DNA from: Alteromonas gracilis
GTDB lineage: Bacteria; Pseudomonadota; Gammaproteobacteria; Enterobacterales; Alteromonadaceae
Reading direction: 5' to 3'
Assembly: GCF_002993325.1 (NCBI RefSeq)
Contig: NZ_PVNO01000024.1
Span: 186,001 to 250,000 of the forward strand
Length of the DNA stretch: 64,000 nucleotides
Positions 37,645-46,920 of the stretch are shown here, in pieces (the first letter of the stretch is position 1; each line of letters begins with the position of its first letter). Both the position numbers and the translations under genes were made by a program. A model generated the notes under the pieces. It was not told the origin of the DNA. It did no database searches and saw only the letters and a program-made list of their open reading frames with translations.

Positions 37645-38829
37645 ATGAAAGTAACCAAAGTAGAAATTTTTGATATTGAATGCCCTAAACGCCCTCAGTG
37701 GAACCCTGTTTTTGTGCGTGTATACACAGATGAAGGGATAACTGGGGTAGGTGAAGCGGGTCTTGCTTACGACTGGGGTCATAGCGCAGCAGCCCATATG
37801 ATTAAAGAGATTGCTGAGGCTATGCTTATTGGTTTCAACCCTTTCCATACAGAGCTTCTCTGGTCGAGAATGCTGCGTGAGGGCTTTTGGGGCCTTGGCG
37901 GCGGGCCAGTTATTTATGCGGCAATGAGTGCCATCGATACAGCACTATGGGATATTAAGGGTAAAGCACTTGGCCTACCGGTTTATGAATTGCTTGGTGG
38001 AAAGACTAACGGCAAGTTACGCAGCTATGCTAGCCAGCTACAGTTTGACTGGGATAAAGAAGTCACCAAGCTCAATGACCCTGCTGATTATGCCCGAGCA
38101 ACAGAGAAAGCCCTTAAAGACGGTTATGATGCGGTTAAAGTAGACCCTATTGTTTACGATAAAGACGGCAACACCCACTTTGACAGAACAAAACTCTTCA
38201 CTAAACCTGAGCTTAAGCTTTTCAAAGCAAGACTTCAGGCCATTCGAGATACTATGGGTGAAGATGGCGACATCATCTTCGAATGCCACAGCTTGTTAGG
38301 CGCATCTACCGCTATACAGCTAGGCGATATTGTAGAAGAAATTGGCTGTTTATATTATGAAGAGCCAGTGAACTACCTGAACTCAAAATTACATGACAAA
38401 GTGGCTAAAAACGTTAACGTACCTATAGCGGGCGGCGAGCGTTTGTATCATCGTTGGGATGTTCGCCCTTATCTTGAAGACCAATCTATTGATGTTCTAC
38501 AACCAGATGTAGGCCTGTGTGGTGGTTTTACAGAAGCCAAAAAAGTGTGTGATTACGCAGATATTTACGACGTGCGAGTTCAAGCCCACGTTTGCGGTGG
38601 TCCAGTTGCCACAGCAGCTAGCCTGCACTTAGAAACAGCTATTCCTAATTTCTTGATTCACGAGCACCACACTTACGCGATAAAAGACTGGAACCGTGAG
38701 TTGTGCATTCAAGACCCTCAGCCGGTAAATGGTTTTATAGAAGCCCCAGACACGCCGGGAATTGGCATTGATTTAAACGACGAGGTTGTCTATCGCTCAC
38801 CGCATATGACAGTAACTGAGCTAAAATAA
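37645..38829 (+). CDS. Mandelate racemase/muconate lactonizing-type sugar-acid dehydratase
   Basis: 394 residues of the enolase superfamily. The capping domain (about 1-125) is followed by the barrel with YDAVKVDP, three acidic metal ligands in IIFECHS, YYEEPV and AGGERL, and the catalytic-type His in QAHVCGG. The ExH at the first metal ligand (FECH) suggests the gluconate/galactonate-dehydratase subgroup, where DxH is usual. Dehydration of an aldonic acid is the likely reaction. It is next to a class II aldolase and opposite a lactonase-like amidohydrolase and an SDR. Confidence 0.85.
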   Translation: MKVTKVEIFDIECPKRPQWNPVFVRVYTDEGITGVGEAGLAYDWGHSAAAHMIKEIAEAMLIGFNPFHTELLWSRMLREGFWGLGGGPVIYAAMSAIDTALWDIKGKALGLPVYELLGGKTNGKLRSYASQLQFDWDKEVTKLNDPADYARATEKALKDGYDAVKVDPIVYDKDGNTHFDRTKLFTKPELKLFKARLQAIRDTMGEDGDIIFECHSLLGASTAIQLGDIVEEIGCLYYEEPVNYLNSKLHDKVAKNVNVPIAGGERLYHRWDVRPYLEDQSIDVLQPDVGLCGGFTEAKKVCDYADIYDVRVQAHVCGGPVATAASLHLETAIPNFLIHEHHTYAIKDWNRELCIQDPQPVNGFIEAPDTPGIGIDLNDEVVYRSPHMTVTELK

Positions 38830-38879
38830 TCTGCGTAAGCTACGGGCAAAAATGTTGGCTTAATTATAAAGCGTACAGC

Positions 38880-38904
38880 TGGCCTATTGTTCTTTAATAG
38901 GCCA
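38880..38904. terminator. Bidirectional hairpin between dehydratase and amidohydrolase genes
   Basis: TGGCCTATT and AATAGGCCA form a 9-bp perfect stem with a 7-base loop between two convergent genes. Neither side has a long T-tract, so termination efficiency is uncertain. Confidence 0.55.
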
Positions 38905-38942
38905 TTCGTTAGCAAACTTTTATAGCATCGATCTAATACCCG

Positions 38943-39818
38943 TTAAACGATGTCGTACCAGTGCTTAGCGTTGAGTGAGAATAACGCCGCTTTTTGTTCT
39001 TCAGATAGCGGCGCTGTTATATCTAAATAGCCTTGCCATAACTTTTCATAAGGCATACGCCACTGACAAAGCGGATAATTACTGGCAAACATTAGCTGGC
39101 TTATTTCTACCGTTTCTAACAGCGTGTTTAACACGAATGACGCCCGCGGCCATTGCCAGTTGCGCTCCTGCATTTCTAAGCCTGAAAATTTAAACGCCAC
39201 CTGCCCTGTTTCAGCTAAATAGCGTAAATTATTACGCCACATTTTAAATGCCAAGTGCGTAGTAGAAAGCGGTGCTACAGCACAATGATTTACCACAACT
39301 CGCAAAGTCGGCTCTCGTTCAAGCACATAGAGTAACGAGCGAACAGCATGAGAATCGGCTAAATCAAACTGGGCGTCGAAACTTAACCCTCGGGCAGCCA
39401 TATGCCTAAGCCCCCACTGAACGTCTGGCCTTCGCAAAAGAGAGCTAGCATCATCATCTAGAATATGGCGCAAGCCTCGCACCGATGAGTAAGTTTTCAA
39501 TTTATCTATATGGCTACCGACATCATTGCTCGTTAAATCGATGCAGGCAACCGACCGAAAAGGCAGTGTGCAATGGCGTTCTAAAAAGGCAATTTCTCGC
39601 CATGGCCGTTGATTATCGAAACCGGCCTCGATATGAACAAACCCTGCAAGCTGCCCTCGCGCTGCACGCCAAAGGTCGTTCTCAGCGGTATTCTTGGCAA
39701 TAGCGCTTTTATCAGGCCAAAAAGGCATATTAGACGGCTTTAACCAGTGATACTGCCCCTCGCTCAAGGCAAATAAATGAATGTGCGGATCTATCCACAA
39801 AGGTAAATGCTGACTCAC
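38943..39818 (-). CDS. Amidohydrolase-2 family lactonase-like protein
   Basis: 291 residues of the amidohydrolase-2 (PF04909-type) family, to which fuconolactonase and rhamnonolactonase belong. HxH near the start (DPHIHLFAL), a second His in VVVNHCAVAP, the catalytic-type FASNYPL near residue 250 (FGSDWP in many relatives), and Trp-rich text as in those lactonases. Hydrolysis of a sugar lactone to the aldonic acid is the best guess. It lies opposite the dehydratase and downstream of the SDR (127-base gap). Confidence 0.82.
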   Translation of the reverse strand: MSQHLPLWIDPHIHLFALSEGQYHWLKPSNMPFWPDKSAIAKNTAENDLWRAARGQLAGFVHIEAGFDNQRPWREIAFLERHCTLPFRSVACIDLTSNDVGSHIDKLKTYSSVRGLRHILDDDASSLLRRPDVQWGLRHMAARGLSFDAQFDLADSHAVRSLLYVLEREPTLRVVVNHCAVAPLSTTHLAFKMWRNNLRYLAETGQVAFKFSGLEMQERNWQWPRASFVLNTLLETVEISQLMFASNYPLCQWRMPYEKLWQGYLDITAPLSEEQKAALFSLNAKHWYDIV

Positions 39819-39945
39819 TTTACGTTACCTTGGTTATGATGCTTAGCTGTGATGCCTGGGCTCAAGCATATGCCTAACGTTAAAATTGAAGCACGGTAGA
39901 GGTTTGCTCTTCAACGCACTACCTGCTTTCAAACACACCGCTTGA

Positions 39946-40755
39946 CTATTGTGCGGTATAGCCGCCATCAATAGCGTATAAGCTCCCCGTAATAAAGGAG
40001 GCTTTGCTGCTGCACAAAAAGTAAGTCAATTCAGCGACGTCGTCTGGCTGGCCCAATCGGCCAATGGGCTGTGCGGCGGCTTCTTCGGCTACCACGTCAT
40101 CCTTATTTGCCCCTGAGCGAGCTACATAATTGTCGATAGCGTTATGAAAAAGTGGCGTTTCAATAGTTCCAGGGCACACTGCGTTTACGCGAATATTGTA
40201 CGTCGCGTAATCAAGCGCTGTCGTTTTAGCCATAGACGCTAGCGCCCCTTTGCTTAAACCGTAAGCAAATGAGTTTCGCTTGCCCACAAAAGACTGATCA
40301 GAGCCCATCACAACGATAGCTCCACTACCTTGTGCTTTCATTGTGGGCAAACAGGATTTTATCGCGCCATAGGCCCCTTTGATGTTTAGGTTTATGACTT
40401 TATCAAGCAAGGCTTCATCCGTATCCTCGATGGTTGCTGATACATGTATACCCGCGTTACACACCAGCGCATCTATGCGCTTATAGGTAGCAAGAACCTC
40501 GCTTATTGATGATTCGATGTTTCTGACTACGCTCACATCGCAGGGCTTCCAAAGGCAATTAGATAACGGTTGCTCGAAGTCTCTGATATCAAGATTAATC
40601 ACATTGTAACCGTTTTGACTGAACAACTTACAAACTGCATAACCAATCCCAAGACTCCCACCAGTTACAATGCAAACCGGGCGATGATGACGTTCGTCTT
40701 TATTTAAAGCACTGTTGATTGCCGCGTTTGTACTATCCGAATTACCTGATGACAT
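39946..40755 (-). CDS. Short-chain dehydrogenase/reductase
   Basis: 269 residues from the ATG at 40755. The Rossmann motif TGGSLGIG is near residue 27, NAG in VCNAGIH and the catalytic YxxxK in AFAYGLSKGAL near residue 175. C-terminal FITGSLYAIDGGYTAQ is typical of classic SDRs. The frame is open to 40842, but the extra 29 residues look unlike the family; neither start has a good ribosome site. Next to a lactonase and a sugar-acid dehydratase, it may oxidise a free sugar to its lactone (for example in an L-fucose- or L-rhamnose-type route), which is inferred from context. Confidence 0.83.
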   Translation of the reverse strand: MSSGNSDSTNAAINSALNKDERHHRPVCIVTGGSLGIGYAVCKLFSQNGYNVINLDIRDFEQPLSNCLWKPCDVSVVRNIESSISEVLATYKRIDALVCNAGIHVSATIEDTDEALLDKVINLNIKGAYGAIKSCLPTMKAQGSGAIVVMGSDQSFVGKRNSFAYGLSKGALASMAKTTALDYATYNIRVNAVCPGTIETPLFHNAIDNYVARSGANKDDVVAEEAAAQPIGRLGQPDDVAELTYFLCSSKASFITGSLYAIDGGYTAQ

Positions 40756-41012
40756 ATTATTGTGAACCACGTTTTGTCTAACTTTTATTTCTATGGCGTA
40801 AGCATGCCAGTGAGAAAGATAAAAGCAAGTAAACTTAGTCATGTTGCTTTATTGATGGGAATGGCTTGCTCAAACCGAAACCACCAATGAGCTTACGAAC
40901 ATATTTATCATTCACATTTATTATTAACTTTCCTTTAACGGGCTATTACGGCTAGGCTTTTTGTGACTATAATAGGCAAAATTAAAACACCTGTTTGAAA
41001 AAGGAGTCATCC

Positions 41013-42773
41013 ATGCCTCTATACCATGCCCCTACAACTGACTTTCAGTTTTTATTAAAAGACTGGCTTGGACTTGATGCTCATTACGAAAAGTTGGGCA
41101 TAAGCGACTTTGACTGCGAGTTAGCCAATGAGATTATTGCTCAGGGTGCTAAATTTGCGTTAGATGTTGTAGCCCCACTTAATCGAGAAGGCGACGAAGA
41201 AGGTTGTAAACTGGAAAACGGCAAAGTAACCACCCCTAAAGGTTTTGCAGATGCCTACCAAGAATATGTCGCTAATGGATGGAATGCGATGTTAGGCTCT
41301 GCCGAATATGACGGTCAAGATTTGCCTTATACCATGGCTGTTCCAGTTCACGAAATGCTCAACGCCGCCAACCTTAGCTGGCGTTTAACGACCATGCTCA
41401 CAGAAAGTTCAACCCTTGCGGTAACTAAACACGCCAGTAAGGAACTCAAAGATATCTATCTTGCTAAGCTTATTAGCGGTGAGTGGACAGGCACAATGAA
41501 TCTGACTGAGCCACATGCAGGAACGGATTTAAGCTTACTTAGCACGAAAGCCGAACCACAAGGCGACGGCAGCTACAAAGTGACCGGTAACAAAATATTT
41601 ATTACCGCTGGCGATCACGACTGGAGCGCTAACGTTATCCACCTTGTATTAGCACGCCTACCTGATGCACCTAAAGGCGTAAAAGGGATAAGTCTGTTCT
41701 TAGTGCCCAAGTTTTTACCAGACGCGAACAACGAACCAGGTGAAGCTAATAGCCTGTCTGTGGGGAGTATAGAGCATAAGATGGGTATCAAGGCGAGCCC
41801 AACATGCGTGATGAACTTTGATGGTGCTACAGGCTACCTTGTCGGTGAAGAGAACCAAGGCTTAGCTTGTATGTTTACTATGATGAACGACGCCCGCTTC
41901 CAAGTAGGCTTACAGGGCCTAGGTGCTGCTGAAGCGTCGTATCAAGGTGCGCTGACGTATGCCCGTGAACGTGTTCAGTCCCGCGCGCCACAAGGCATTC
42001 AGAATCCAGAGGGTAAAGCAGATCCTATCGTATTTCAGCCCGATGTAGCGCGCATGCTGCTCACTCAGAAATCACTGATTGAAGGCTGCCGTGCTTTATC
42101 ACTTTTCTATGCCAAATTTATGGACGTTGAGAAACACGCTGAAGGCCAGGAAAAAGAAGATGCTGAGAAGATACTTCAGTTTTTAACGCCAATTTGTAAA
42201 GCGTTTATGACTGACATGGGACTTGAAACCACCAGTCTGGGTGTTCAGGTATTCGGTGGACATGGCTTTATTCGCGAGTGGGGCATGGAGCAGCTAATGC
42301 GAGATGTGCGCATTGCGATGCTATATGAAGGCACTAACGGTATTCAGGCGCTAGACCTCATCGGCCGTAAATTAACCCGTGATGGCGGCCAGATGATGGA
42401 AGCGACCTACAATGCATTCAGCGCACTAGTTAACGACATCCAAGACAGTGAAGCAAAGAACTTGGCTCAGGGTATTCTAGACGACTGGCGCGCCTCGTCA
42501 GCTGATTGCCTCGGCATGGATGCAACTACCGCTGCATCGGCTGCCTGTGACTATCTCGCCTACAGCGCTTATTCACTTATCGGCGTACTATGGTACAGCA
42601 TGGCTGATAAAGCACAGCACTCAGAAAACGCGGTACTTGCTGCATCGAAAATGAAAACTCGGAATTTCTATATGGAACGTATACTTGTACGTCGCGATGC
42701 ACATAAAGCTGCGTATAAAGCAGGTCCAGACAGCACCCTTGCTATTTCAGGTAACGAATTTGACTATTTGTGA
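41013..42773 (+). CDS. Acyl-CoA dehydrogenase, long type
   Basis: 586 residues from ATG 41013, with AAGGAG six bases upstream; an in-frame start 18 bases earlier is weaker. FAD-binding segments: LTEPHAGTDLSLL, GNKIFITAGDHD and QVFGGHGFIREWGMEQLMRD. The catalytic Glu is in LYEGTNGIQALDLIGRKL. The extra C-terminal helical domain (about 460-586) marks the ~590-residue bacterial branch rather than the 380-residue one. It takes part in fatty-acid beta-oxidation. Single gene, with its own terminator. Confidence 0.93.
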   Translation: MPLYHAPTTDFQFLLKDWLGLDAHYEKLGISDFDCELANEIIAQGAKFALDVVAPLNREGDEEGCKLENGKVTTPKGFADAYQEYVANGWNAMLGSAEYDGQDLPYTMAVPVHEMLNAANLSWRLTTMLTESSTLAVTKHASKELKDIYLAKLISGEWTGTMNLTEPHAGTDLSLLSTKAEPQGDGSYKVTGNKIFITAGDHDWSANVIHLVLARLPDAPKGVKGISLFLVPKFLPDANNEPGEANSLSVGSIEHKMGIKASPTCVMNFDGATGYLVGEENQGLACMFTMMNDARFQVGLQGLGAAEASYQGALTYARERVQSRAPQGIQNPEGKADPIVFQPDVARMLLTQKSLIEGCRALSLFYAKFMDVEKHAEGQEKEDAEKILQFLTPICKAFMTDMGLETTSLGVQVFGGHGFIREWGMEQLMRDVRIAMLYEGTNGIQALDLIGRKLTRDGGQMMEATYNAFSALVNDIQDSEAKNLAQGILDDWRASSADCLGMDATTAASAACDYLAYSAYSLIGVLWYSMADKAQHSENAVLAASKMKTRNFYMERILVRRDAHKAAYKAGPDSTLAISGNEFDYL

Positions 42774-42832
42774 TAACTAAATAGTCAATTGTAAATTGCT
42801 AAAGGCCCAAAATAGTTGGGCCACGCATACAG

Positions 42833-42859
42833 AAAAGGTTACGTTTACGTGACCTTTTT
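42833..42859 (+). terminator. Intrinsic terminator of the acyl-CoA dehydrogenase gene
   Basis: AAAAGGTTACG and CGTGACCTTTT form an 11-bp stem (one G-U pair) with a TTTA loop and a T-run. Another hairpin (GGCCCAA/TTGGGCC, 42804-42822) lies just upstream. Confidence 0.78.
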
Positions 42860-42918
42860 AATAGTTACAGCGGGATGGAAACACTTCGCTATTGCTAACA
42901 TTTCAAGTAGTACTCTAT

Positions 42919-42964
42919 AAGTGTACCTTTGAAATAAGTGTACCTTTGAAATAAAAGTACACTT
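42919..42964. repeat. 17-bp tandem direct repeat plus inverted half-copy
   Basis: AAGTGTACCTTTGAAAT occurs at 42919-42935 and again at 42936-42952 with no change; GTACACTT at 42957-42964 is the inverse of the AAGTGTAC core. It lies in the gap before the convergent DUF3016 gene. It may be a slippage product or a binding site; no function is known. Confidence 0.7.
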
Positions 42965-43012
42965 GAAAAGTTACGATATCTCTCGTTAAGCGCAACCCAA
43001 GCTCAAAAAAGC

Positions 43013-43558
43013 TTAATTTGTTGCTGCAACTTGGGTTGCAAACGTATCTGAAAACCAATCGTTGAGCATTGCTTTTTCATAAGACAATGATTCTGTGCGA
43101 TTACGACGAATATTCGACTCCATGAAGTCCATATCTTTAAGTTTAATTTCTTCGCCGCTCACAATGATCTGCCCATCGGCGTTTGCTAAGGTATAGCTAA
43201 ACGTCATACGCGGTATATCTATACGCTTTATGATGCGAACATCACTACCAGCCCCGTTACCAAAGCCAACAAACTGACTTGGCCACACTTGCCCGGCCAA
43301 GTCGACGTTGGTCACCGTCATAGACAACACTTGCGAATCAGGTAAATCCTTAGCGAGCTCAACGATGTGGGATTCAAGTTCTTCAAGTGTGCGCTCCCGA
43401 AAGCGTTTGCGTGACTCATTCGTGGGCCTGATGTCGCTGTAAGACTCTGGTTCTTCCCACGTGATTTTAACCTCTGCCGCTTGTGTGGGAGCAAAAACAG
43501 CAAGTAATCCGACTGCAGCTGCGCAGCCCAAACAAGAAAAAGTACGTAATTTATTCAC
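43013..43558 (-). CDS. DUF3016-family exported protein
   Basis: 181 residues from a GTG at 43558, chosen because AGGAG lies seven bases upstream and the signal peptide (MNKLRTFSCLGCAAAVGLLAVFAPTQA) begins there; an ATG at 43582 adds eight residues without a ribosome site. The mature part begins AEVKITWEEPESYSDI, as in the DUF3016 family of gammaproteobacteria. One domain, no catalytic motif recognised; periplasmic. Function unknown. Confidence 0.7.
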   Translation of the reverse strand: MNKLRTFSCLGCAAAVGLLAVFAPTQAAEVKITWEEPESYSDIRPTNESRKRFRERTLEELESHIVELAKDLPDSQVLSMTVTNVDLAGQVWPSQFVGFGNGAGSDVRIIKRIDIPRMTFSYTLANADGQIIVSGEEIKLKDMDFMESNIRRNRTESLSYEKAMLNDWFSDTFATQVAATN

Positions 43559-43668
43559 TTTAATGCTCCTAAATTCAGTCATTTAAACCGTAAGTTAGCA
43601 AACAATGTGAAATCGGTTATTCAATTCACTACTCGCAGATAAAGAAAAGGCTTATGAACTTGCATAGT

Positions 43669-44040
43669 CTAATCTGGCTTTGCGACCTGCATAACTGGCG
43701 ACTGTTTAATGATTAGGCAAAGTTGAGCGCGTTTAGTTCCCGAAAAGTTAGGGTTTATGTCATCATTTTCACAGTAGGTGTGATAAAACCGCTTTACGCT
43801 CGCTGAGTCCGCAGTAATTTGTTGAATGTAACTCTGCTGATAAGGTTTTAAAGGGCTGAGCTTTCCACTAATGTCTTCCTGCAAATTAGTCAGACTTTCG
43901 CGCTCAGCTGCGGTAGCAATAGATACGAGCCAATCAGACACGGTATTTTGAATATCTTCAAAAAGATACTGAACAAAAGGAGAGCGCAAAACTAAGATTA
44001 ATACGATGATCTCAGCGGCGATGATAAAAAACCTTAACAT
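43669..44040 (-). CDS. Hypothetical single-pass membrane protein
   Basis: 123 residues. An N-terminal hydrophobic segment (about 4-20, FFIIAAEIIVLILVL) could be an uncleaved anchor; the remaining ~100 residues are soluble, helical, with two Cys (about 91 and 109). I do not recognise the family. It is upstream of the DUF3016 gene on the same strand with a 110-base gap, and divergent from ccoG. Coding potential is supported by normal length, position and lack of overlap only. Confidence 0.5.
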   Translation of the reverse strand: MLRFFIIAAEIIVLILVLRSPFVQYLFEDIQNTVSDWLVSIATAAERESLTNLQEDISGKLSPLKPYQQSYIQQITADSASVKRFYHTYCENDDINPNFSGTKRAQLCLIIKQSPVMQVAKPD

Positions 44041-44471
44041 GACTTCTCAGCTAATTTCGATAGGCGTTTACGACAAATGGCGCCAACTTTTCTACAATTT
44101 TCGAAGCGGTGTTTATGCAAGACCAACTTCGGATTTTATGAACCTCACTGTACACGATGCAGTCAGTCATTGACCATATTAATGTTAAAGATATTAGGGT
44201 GATACCTGGTTAATTGTAAATACTGAGAACTATACTCATGTATGCTAATCGGCAATGAGCATCTTGAGTTACTCACCGTATTGCTAAGTTGACACTGACA
44301 ACACAAATTAGGAAATAAAGCCCTACTTTACGCTAAATTTCGAAACTTTCAGTATTGACTGAAAGTTCCGAAAGATTCACCATACGCCGCATTATTGATC
44401 TATGTTAAACATGATGGTGTGAACCACGTTATACTGCGCAGGCAGTTCGCTACATCATATAAGGTTAAGCT
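44041..44471. other. Upstream region of ccoG
   Basis: 431 bases without a gene. It holds a hairpin (AACTTTCAGT/ACTGAAAGTT at 44344-44367, 4-base loop) and the FNR-like promoter of ccoG, listed separately. Confidence 0.5.
44395..44435 (+). promoter_or_regulatory. FNR-like promoter of ccoG
   Basis: TTGAT-CTAT-GTTAA at 44395-44408 matches the FNR/Anr consensus TTGAT-N4-ATCAA at 8 of 10 positions. TATACT at 44430-44435 would place the start near 44442, so the site is centered about -41, the position of a class II FNR-activated promoter. Confidence 0.5.
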
Positions 44472-45902
44472 ATGAATGAACAAATACCGGTAAAGACCGT
44501 TACACCGGTAAAGGTACATAAGCCTAAAGGAGCCACTGAGGGCAAACGCCACGACTCTCGTAGCCGTATCTATGTCCGTGCAGTTCAAGGCCCACTTGAA
44601 ACGTTCAGACGATTCTTTGGGCTCTTTTTTCTGGCCCTTTTCGCCGTAATTCCGTGGATTCAGTACAACGGTCATCAGGCGGTGCTTCTTGATATTGGCG
44701 AGCAACGTTTTACGATTTTTTCGCTTACCCTATGGCCCCAAGATCTTACACTGCTGGCCTACATATTTATTGTTTCTGCCTTCGCCCTCTTTTTTGTTAC
44801 TACGTTTGCTGGTCGAGTCTGGTGTGGGTTTATGTGCCCGCAAACAACGTGGGTCTATATTTATACATGGTTCGAGGAGAAGTTCGAAGGGCCACGAAAT
44901 AAACGCATCGCGCTTGACGCCCGCAAAATGGATACGGATAAATTTCTACGCAAAACAGCCAAGCATACCGCATGGGTGTTAGTGGCGCTTTTAACGGCAT
45001 TAACCTTTGTTGGCTACTTTACGCCAATTGATGCATTGTTTATTGACTTTGTAACCTTCAACACCGGTTTTTGGGCAGGTTTTTCCGTTATATTTTTCGC
45101 AGTTTGTACTTATGGTAATGCGGGTTACATGCGAGAAATTATGTGTACACACATTTGCCCCTACGCGCGTTTTCAGTCGGCCATGTTCGACAAAGACACC
45201 TTCACTGTTTCATACGACGCAAAACGAGGTGAGCAGCGCGGTCCTCGACCTCGAAAACTTAGCCACGAGCAGGTCCAAGAAAAAGGATTGGGCGACTGTA
45301 TCGATTGTAATTTGTGTGTGCAAGTGTGCCCAACCGGTATCGATATACGCAATGGCCTTCAGTACGAGTGCATTAATTGTGGCGCGTGTGTAGACGCTTG
45401 TAACGGTGTTATGGATAAAATGGGCTACCCCAAAGGGCTTATTAGTTTCACTTCCGAAGAAGAATTGGCTGGAGGCAAGACTCACATTATTCGCCCCAAA
45501 TTAGTGGGTTATTTTGTCGTGCTTCTTGTTATGACAGGTTTATTGGTTGCCAATATCTGGACGCGCAGCCCAACGGAAGTAGACATTATTCGCGACAGAA
45601 ATTCATTGTACCGCGAGACAAACGAGGGTCTTATTGAAAATGTTTATACCATCAAGGTACTCAACAAAACTCAGCAAACCCAAACCTACTCAATCGCTAT
45701 AAAAGGCCTACCGGATTATCAATACATTGGTGAGCAGCAGGTGACAGTTGCCGGAGGCGCGGTTTACAGTACACCGATTTCAGTTGCAACTGATGCCTAT
45801 AATCTGGAAGATACGGTTACCGATATTTTTATCAGTGTAACCACCACAATTGATGGGGAAACGGTTACGGTTGATGAACCAACGAAGTTCCTTTATCGAT
45901 GA
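44472..45902 (+). CDS. ccoG: Cytochrome c oxidase accessory protein CcoG
   Basis: 476 residues. Several membrane segments (about 40-60, 88-110, 160-180, 195-215, 340-360), CGFMCPQTTW and CTHICPYARFQS motifs, two ferredoxin-type 4Fe-4S sites (CIDCNLCVQVCP and CINCGACVDACN, about residues 278-325) and a C-terminal Ig-like domain. CcoG (FixG/RdxA) helps assemble the copper center of cbb3 oxidase. The ccoNOPQ genes are not in this window. Its stop overlaps the srkA start (ATGA), so the two are translationally coupled. Confidence 0.95.
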   Translation: MNEQIPVKTVTPVKVHKPKGATEGKRHDSRSRIYVRAVQGPLETFRRFFGLFFLALFAVIPWIQYNGHQAVLLDIGEQRFTIFSLTLWPQDLTLLAYIFIVSAFALFFVTTFAGRVWCGFMCPQTTWVYIYTWFEEKFEGPRNKRIALDARKMDTDKFLRKTAKHTAWVLVALLTALTFVGYFTPIDALFIDFVTFNTGFWAGFSVIFFAVCTYGNAGYMREIMCTHICPYARFQSAMFDKDTFTVSYDAKRGEQRGPRPRKLSHEQVQEKGLGDCIDCNLCVQVCPTGIDIRNGLQYECINCGACVDACNGVMDKMGYPKGLISFTSEEELAGGKTHIIRPKLVGYFVVLLVMTGLLVANIWTRSPTEVDIIRDRNSLYRETNEGLIENVYTIKVLNKTQQTQTYSIAIKGLPDYQYIGEQQVTVAGGAVYSTPISVATDAYNLEDTVTDIFISVTTTIDGETVTVDEPTKFLYR

Positions 45903-46882
45903 CAGACTTTTCTTTCTCTGGGCTTAGCCCAGATACCATATTAGATGCCCTGGAAAGCCAGGGCATTTTTCTTCAAAGCGGCTTGTTAGCGCTTAACAGT
46001 TATGAGAATCGTGTTTACCAATTTCTTGCCGAAGATGGTATGCGTTATGTAGCCAAGTTCTATAGACCAGGTCGCTGGAGCGACACTCAAATTAACGAAG
46101 AGCATGAGTTTGCTCAAGAACTCATAGAGAATGAAATTCCTTTAGCCGCGCCTATTGCCATTAACGGCAGTACACTGCACCATCACAATGTCGGTGAGAC
46201 CGACTACCGCTTTGCTCTGTTTCCCTCTGTTGGCGGAAGACAATTTGAAAACGACAATCTTGATCAACTCGAGTGGATGGGCCGTTTTATAGGTCGAATT
46301 CATCGTGTCGCTCATTCCAAAACATTCACTTCTCGCCCTTCCATTGATATTGAAAGCTACCTCAACGAGCCAAGAAACGTGCTCGAGCAAAGTACTTTGC
46401 TACCAGATCATTTAAAAACCGCATTTTTTGCCATCTTGAACCCCGTTATTTCGGCCACTAAGGAGGCATATAAGCCTACGTCTTCTATTCGTTTGCATGG
46501 CGATTGTCACCCAGGGAACATTTTATGGCGAGACGGCCCTACGTTTGTTGACCTTGATGACTGCCGCATGGGGCCTGCTATACAAGATCTGTGGATGATG
46601 CTGAGTGGAGATCGTCAGCAGCAGCTTTTACAATTAGATACGTTGGTAGAAGCCTACGAAGAGTTTCACTCTTTCGATTCCAAGCAGCTTGTGCTTATCG
46701 AACCCCTTCGCGCGATGCGTATGGTGCATTATATGGCGTGGCTATCTAGACGCTGGAAAGACCCTGCCTTTCCTCGCGCATTTCCTTGGTTCGCAGAAGA
46801 CAAATACTGGGAAGGTCAAATTCTTGCCCTAAAAGAACAAATGTCAGCCCTTCAAGAGCCAGCATTGAAGCTTGGCTATTAA
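45899..46882 (+). CDS. srkA: Stress response kinase SrkA (YihE/RdoA)
   Basis: 327 residues, normal for the family. A small-kinase (APH-like) fold: YRFALFP, catalytic loop LHGDCHPGNILW (about residues 200-210) and metal-binding FVDLDDCRMGP. SrkA is a Ser/Thr kinase acting in the envelope and oxidative stress responses. It overlaps ccoG by four bases. In E. coli it lies directly before dsbA; here about 3.1 kb with a mobile-type element and btuB separates them. Confidence 0.94.
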   Translation: MTDFSFSGLSPDTILDALESQGIFLQSGLLALNSYENRVYQFLAEDGMRYVAKFYRPGRWSDTQINEEHEFAQELIENEIPLAAPIAINGSTLHHHNVGETDYRFALFPSVGGRQFENDNLDQLEWMGRFIGRIHRVAHSKTFTSRPSIDIESYLNEPRNVLEQSTLLPDHLKTAFFAILNPVISATKEAYKPTSSIRLHGDCHPGNILWRDGPTFVDLDDCRMGPAIQDLWMMLSGDRQQQLLQLDTLVEAYEEFHSFDSKQLVLIEPLRAMRMVHYMAWLSRRWKDPAFPRAFPWFAEDKYWEGQILALKEQMSALQEPALKLGY

Positions 46883-46920
46883 ATGATTCAGGTGCGGCAT
46901 TTTGTTTCACCTGCATCATT

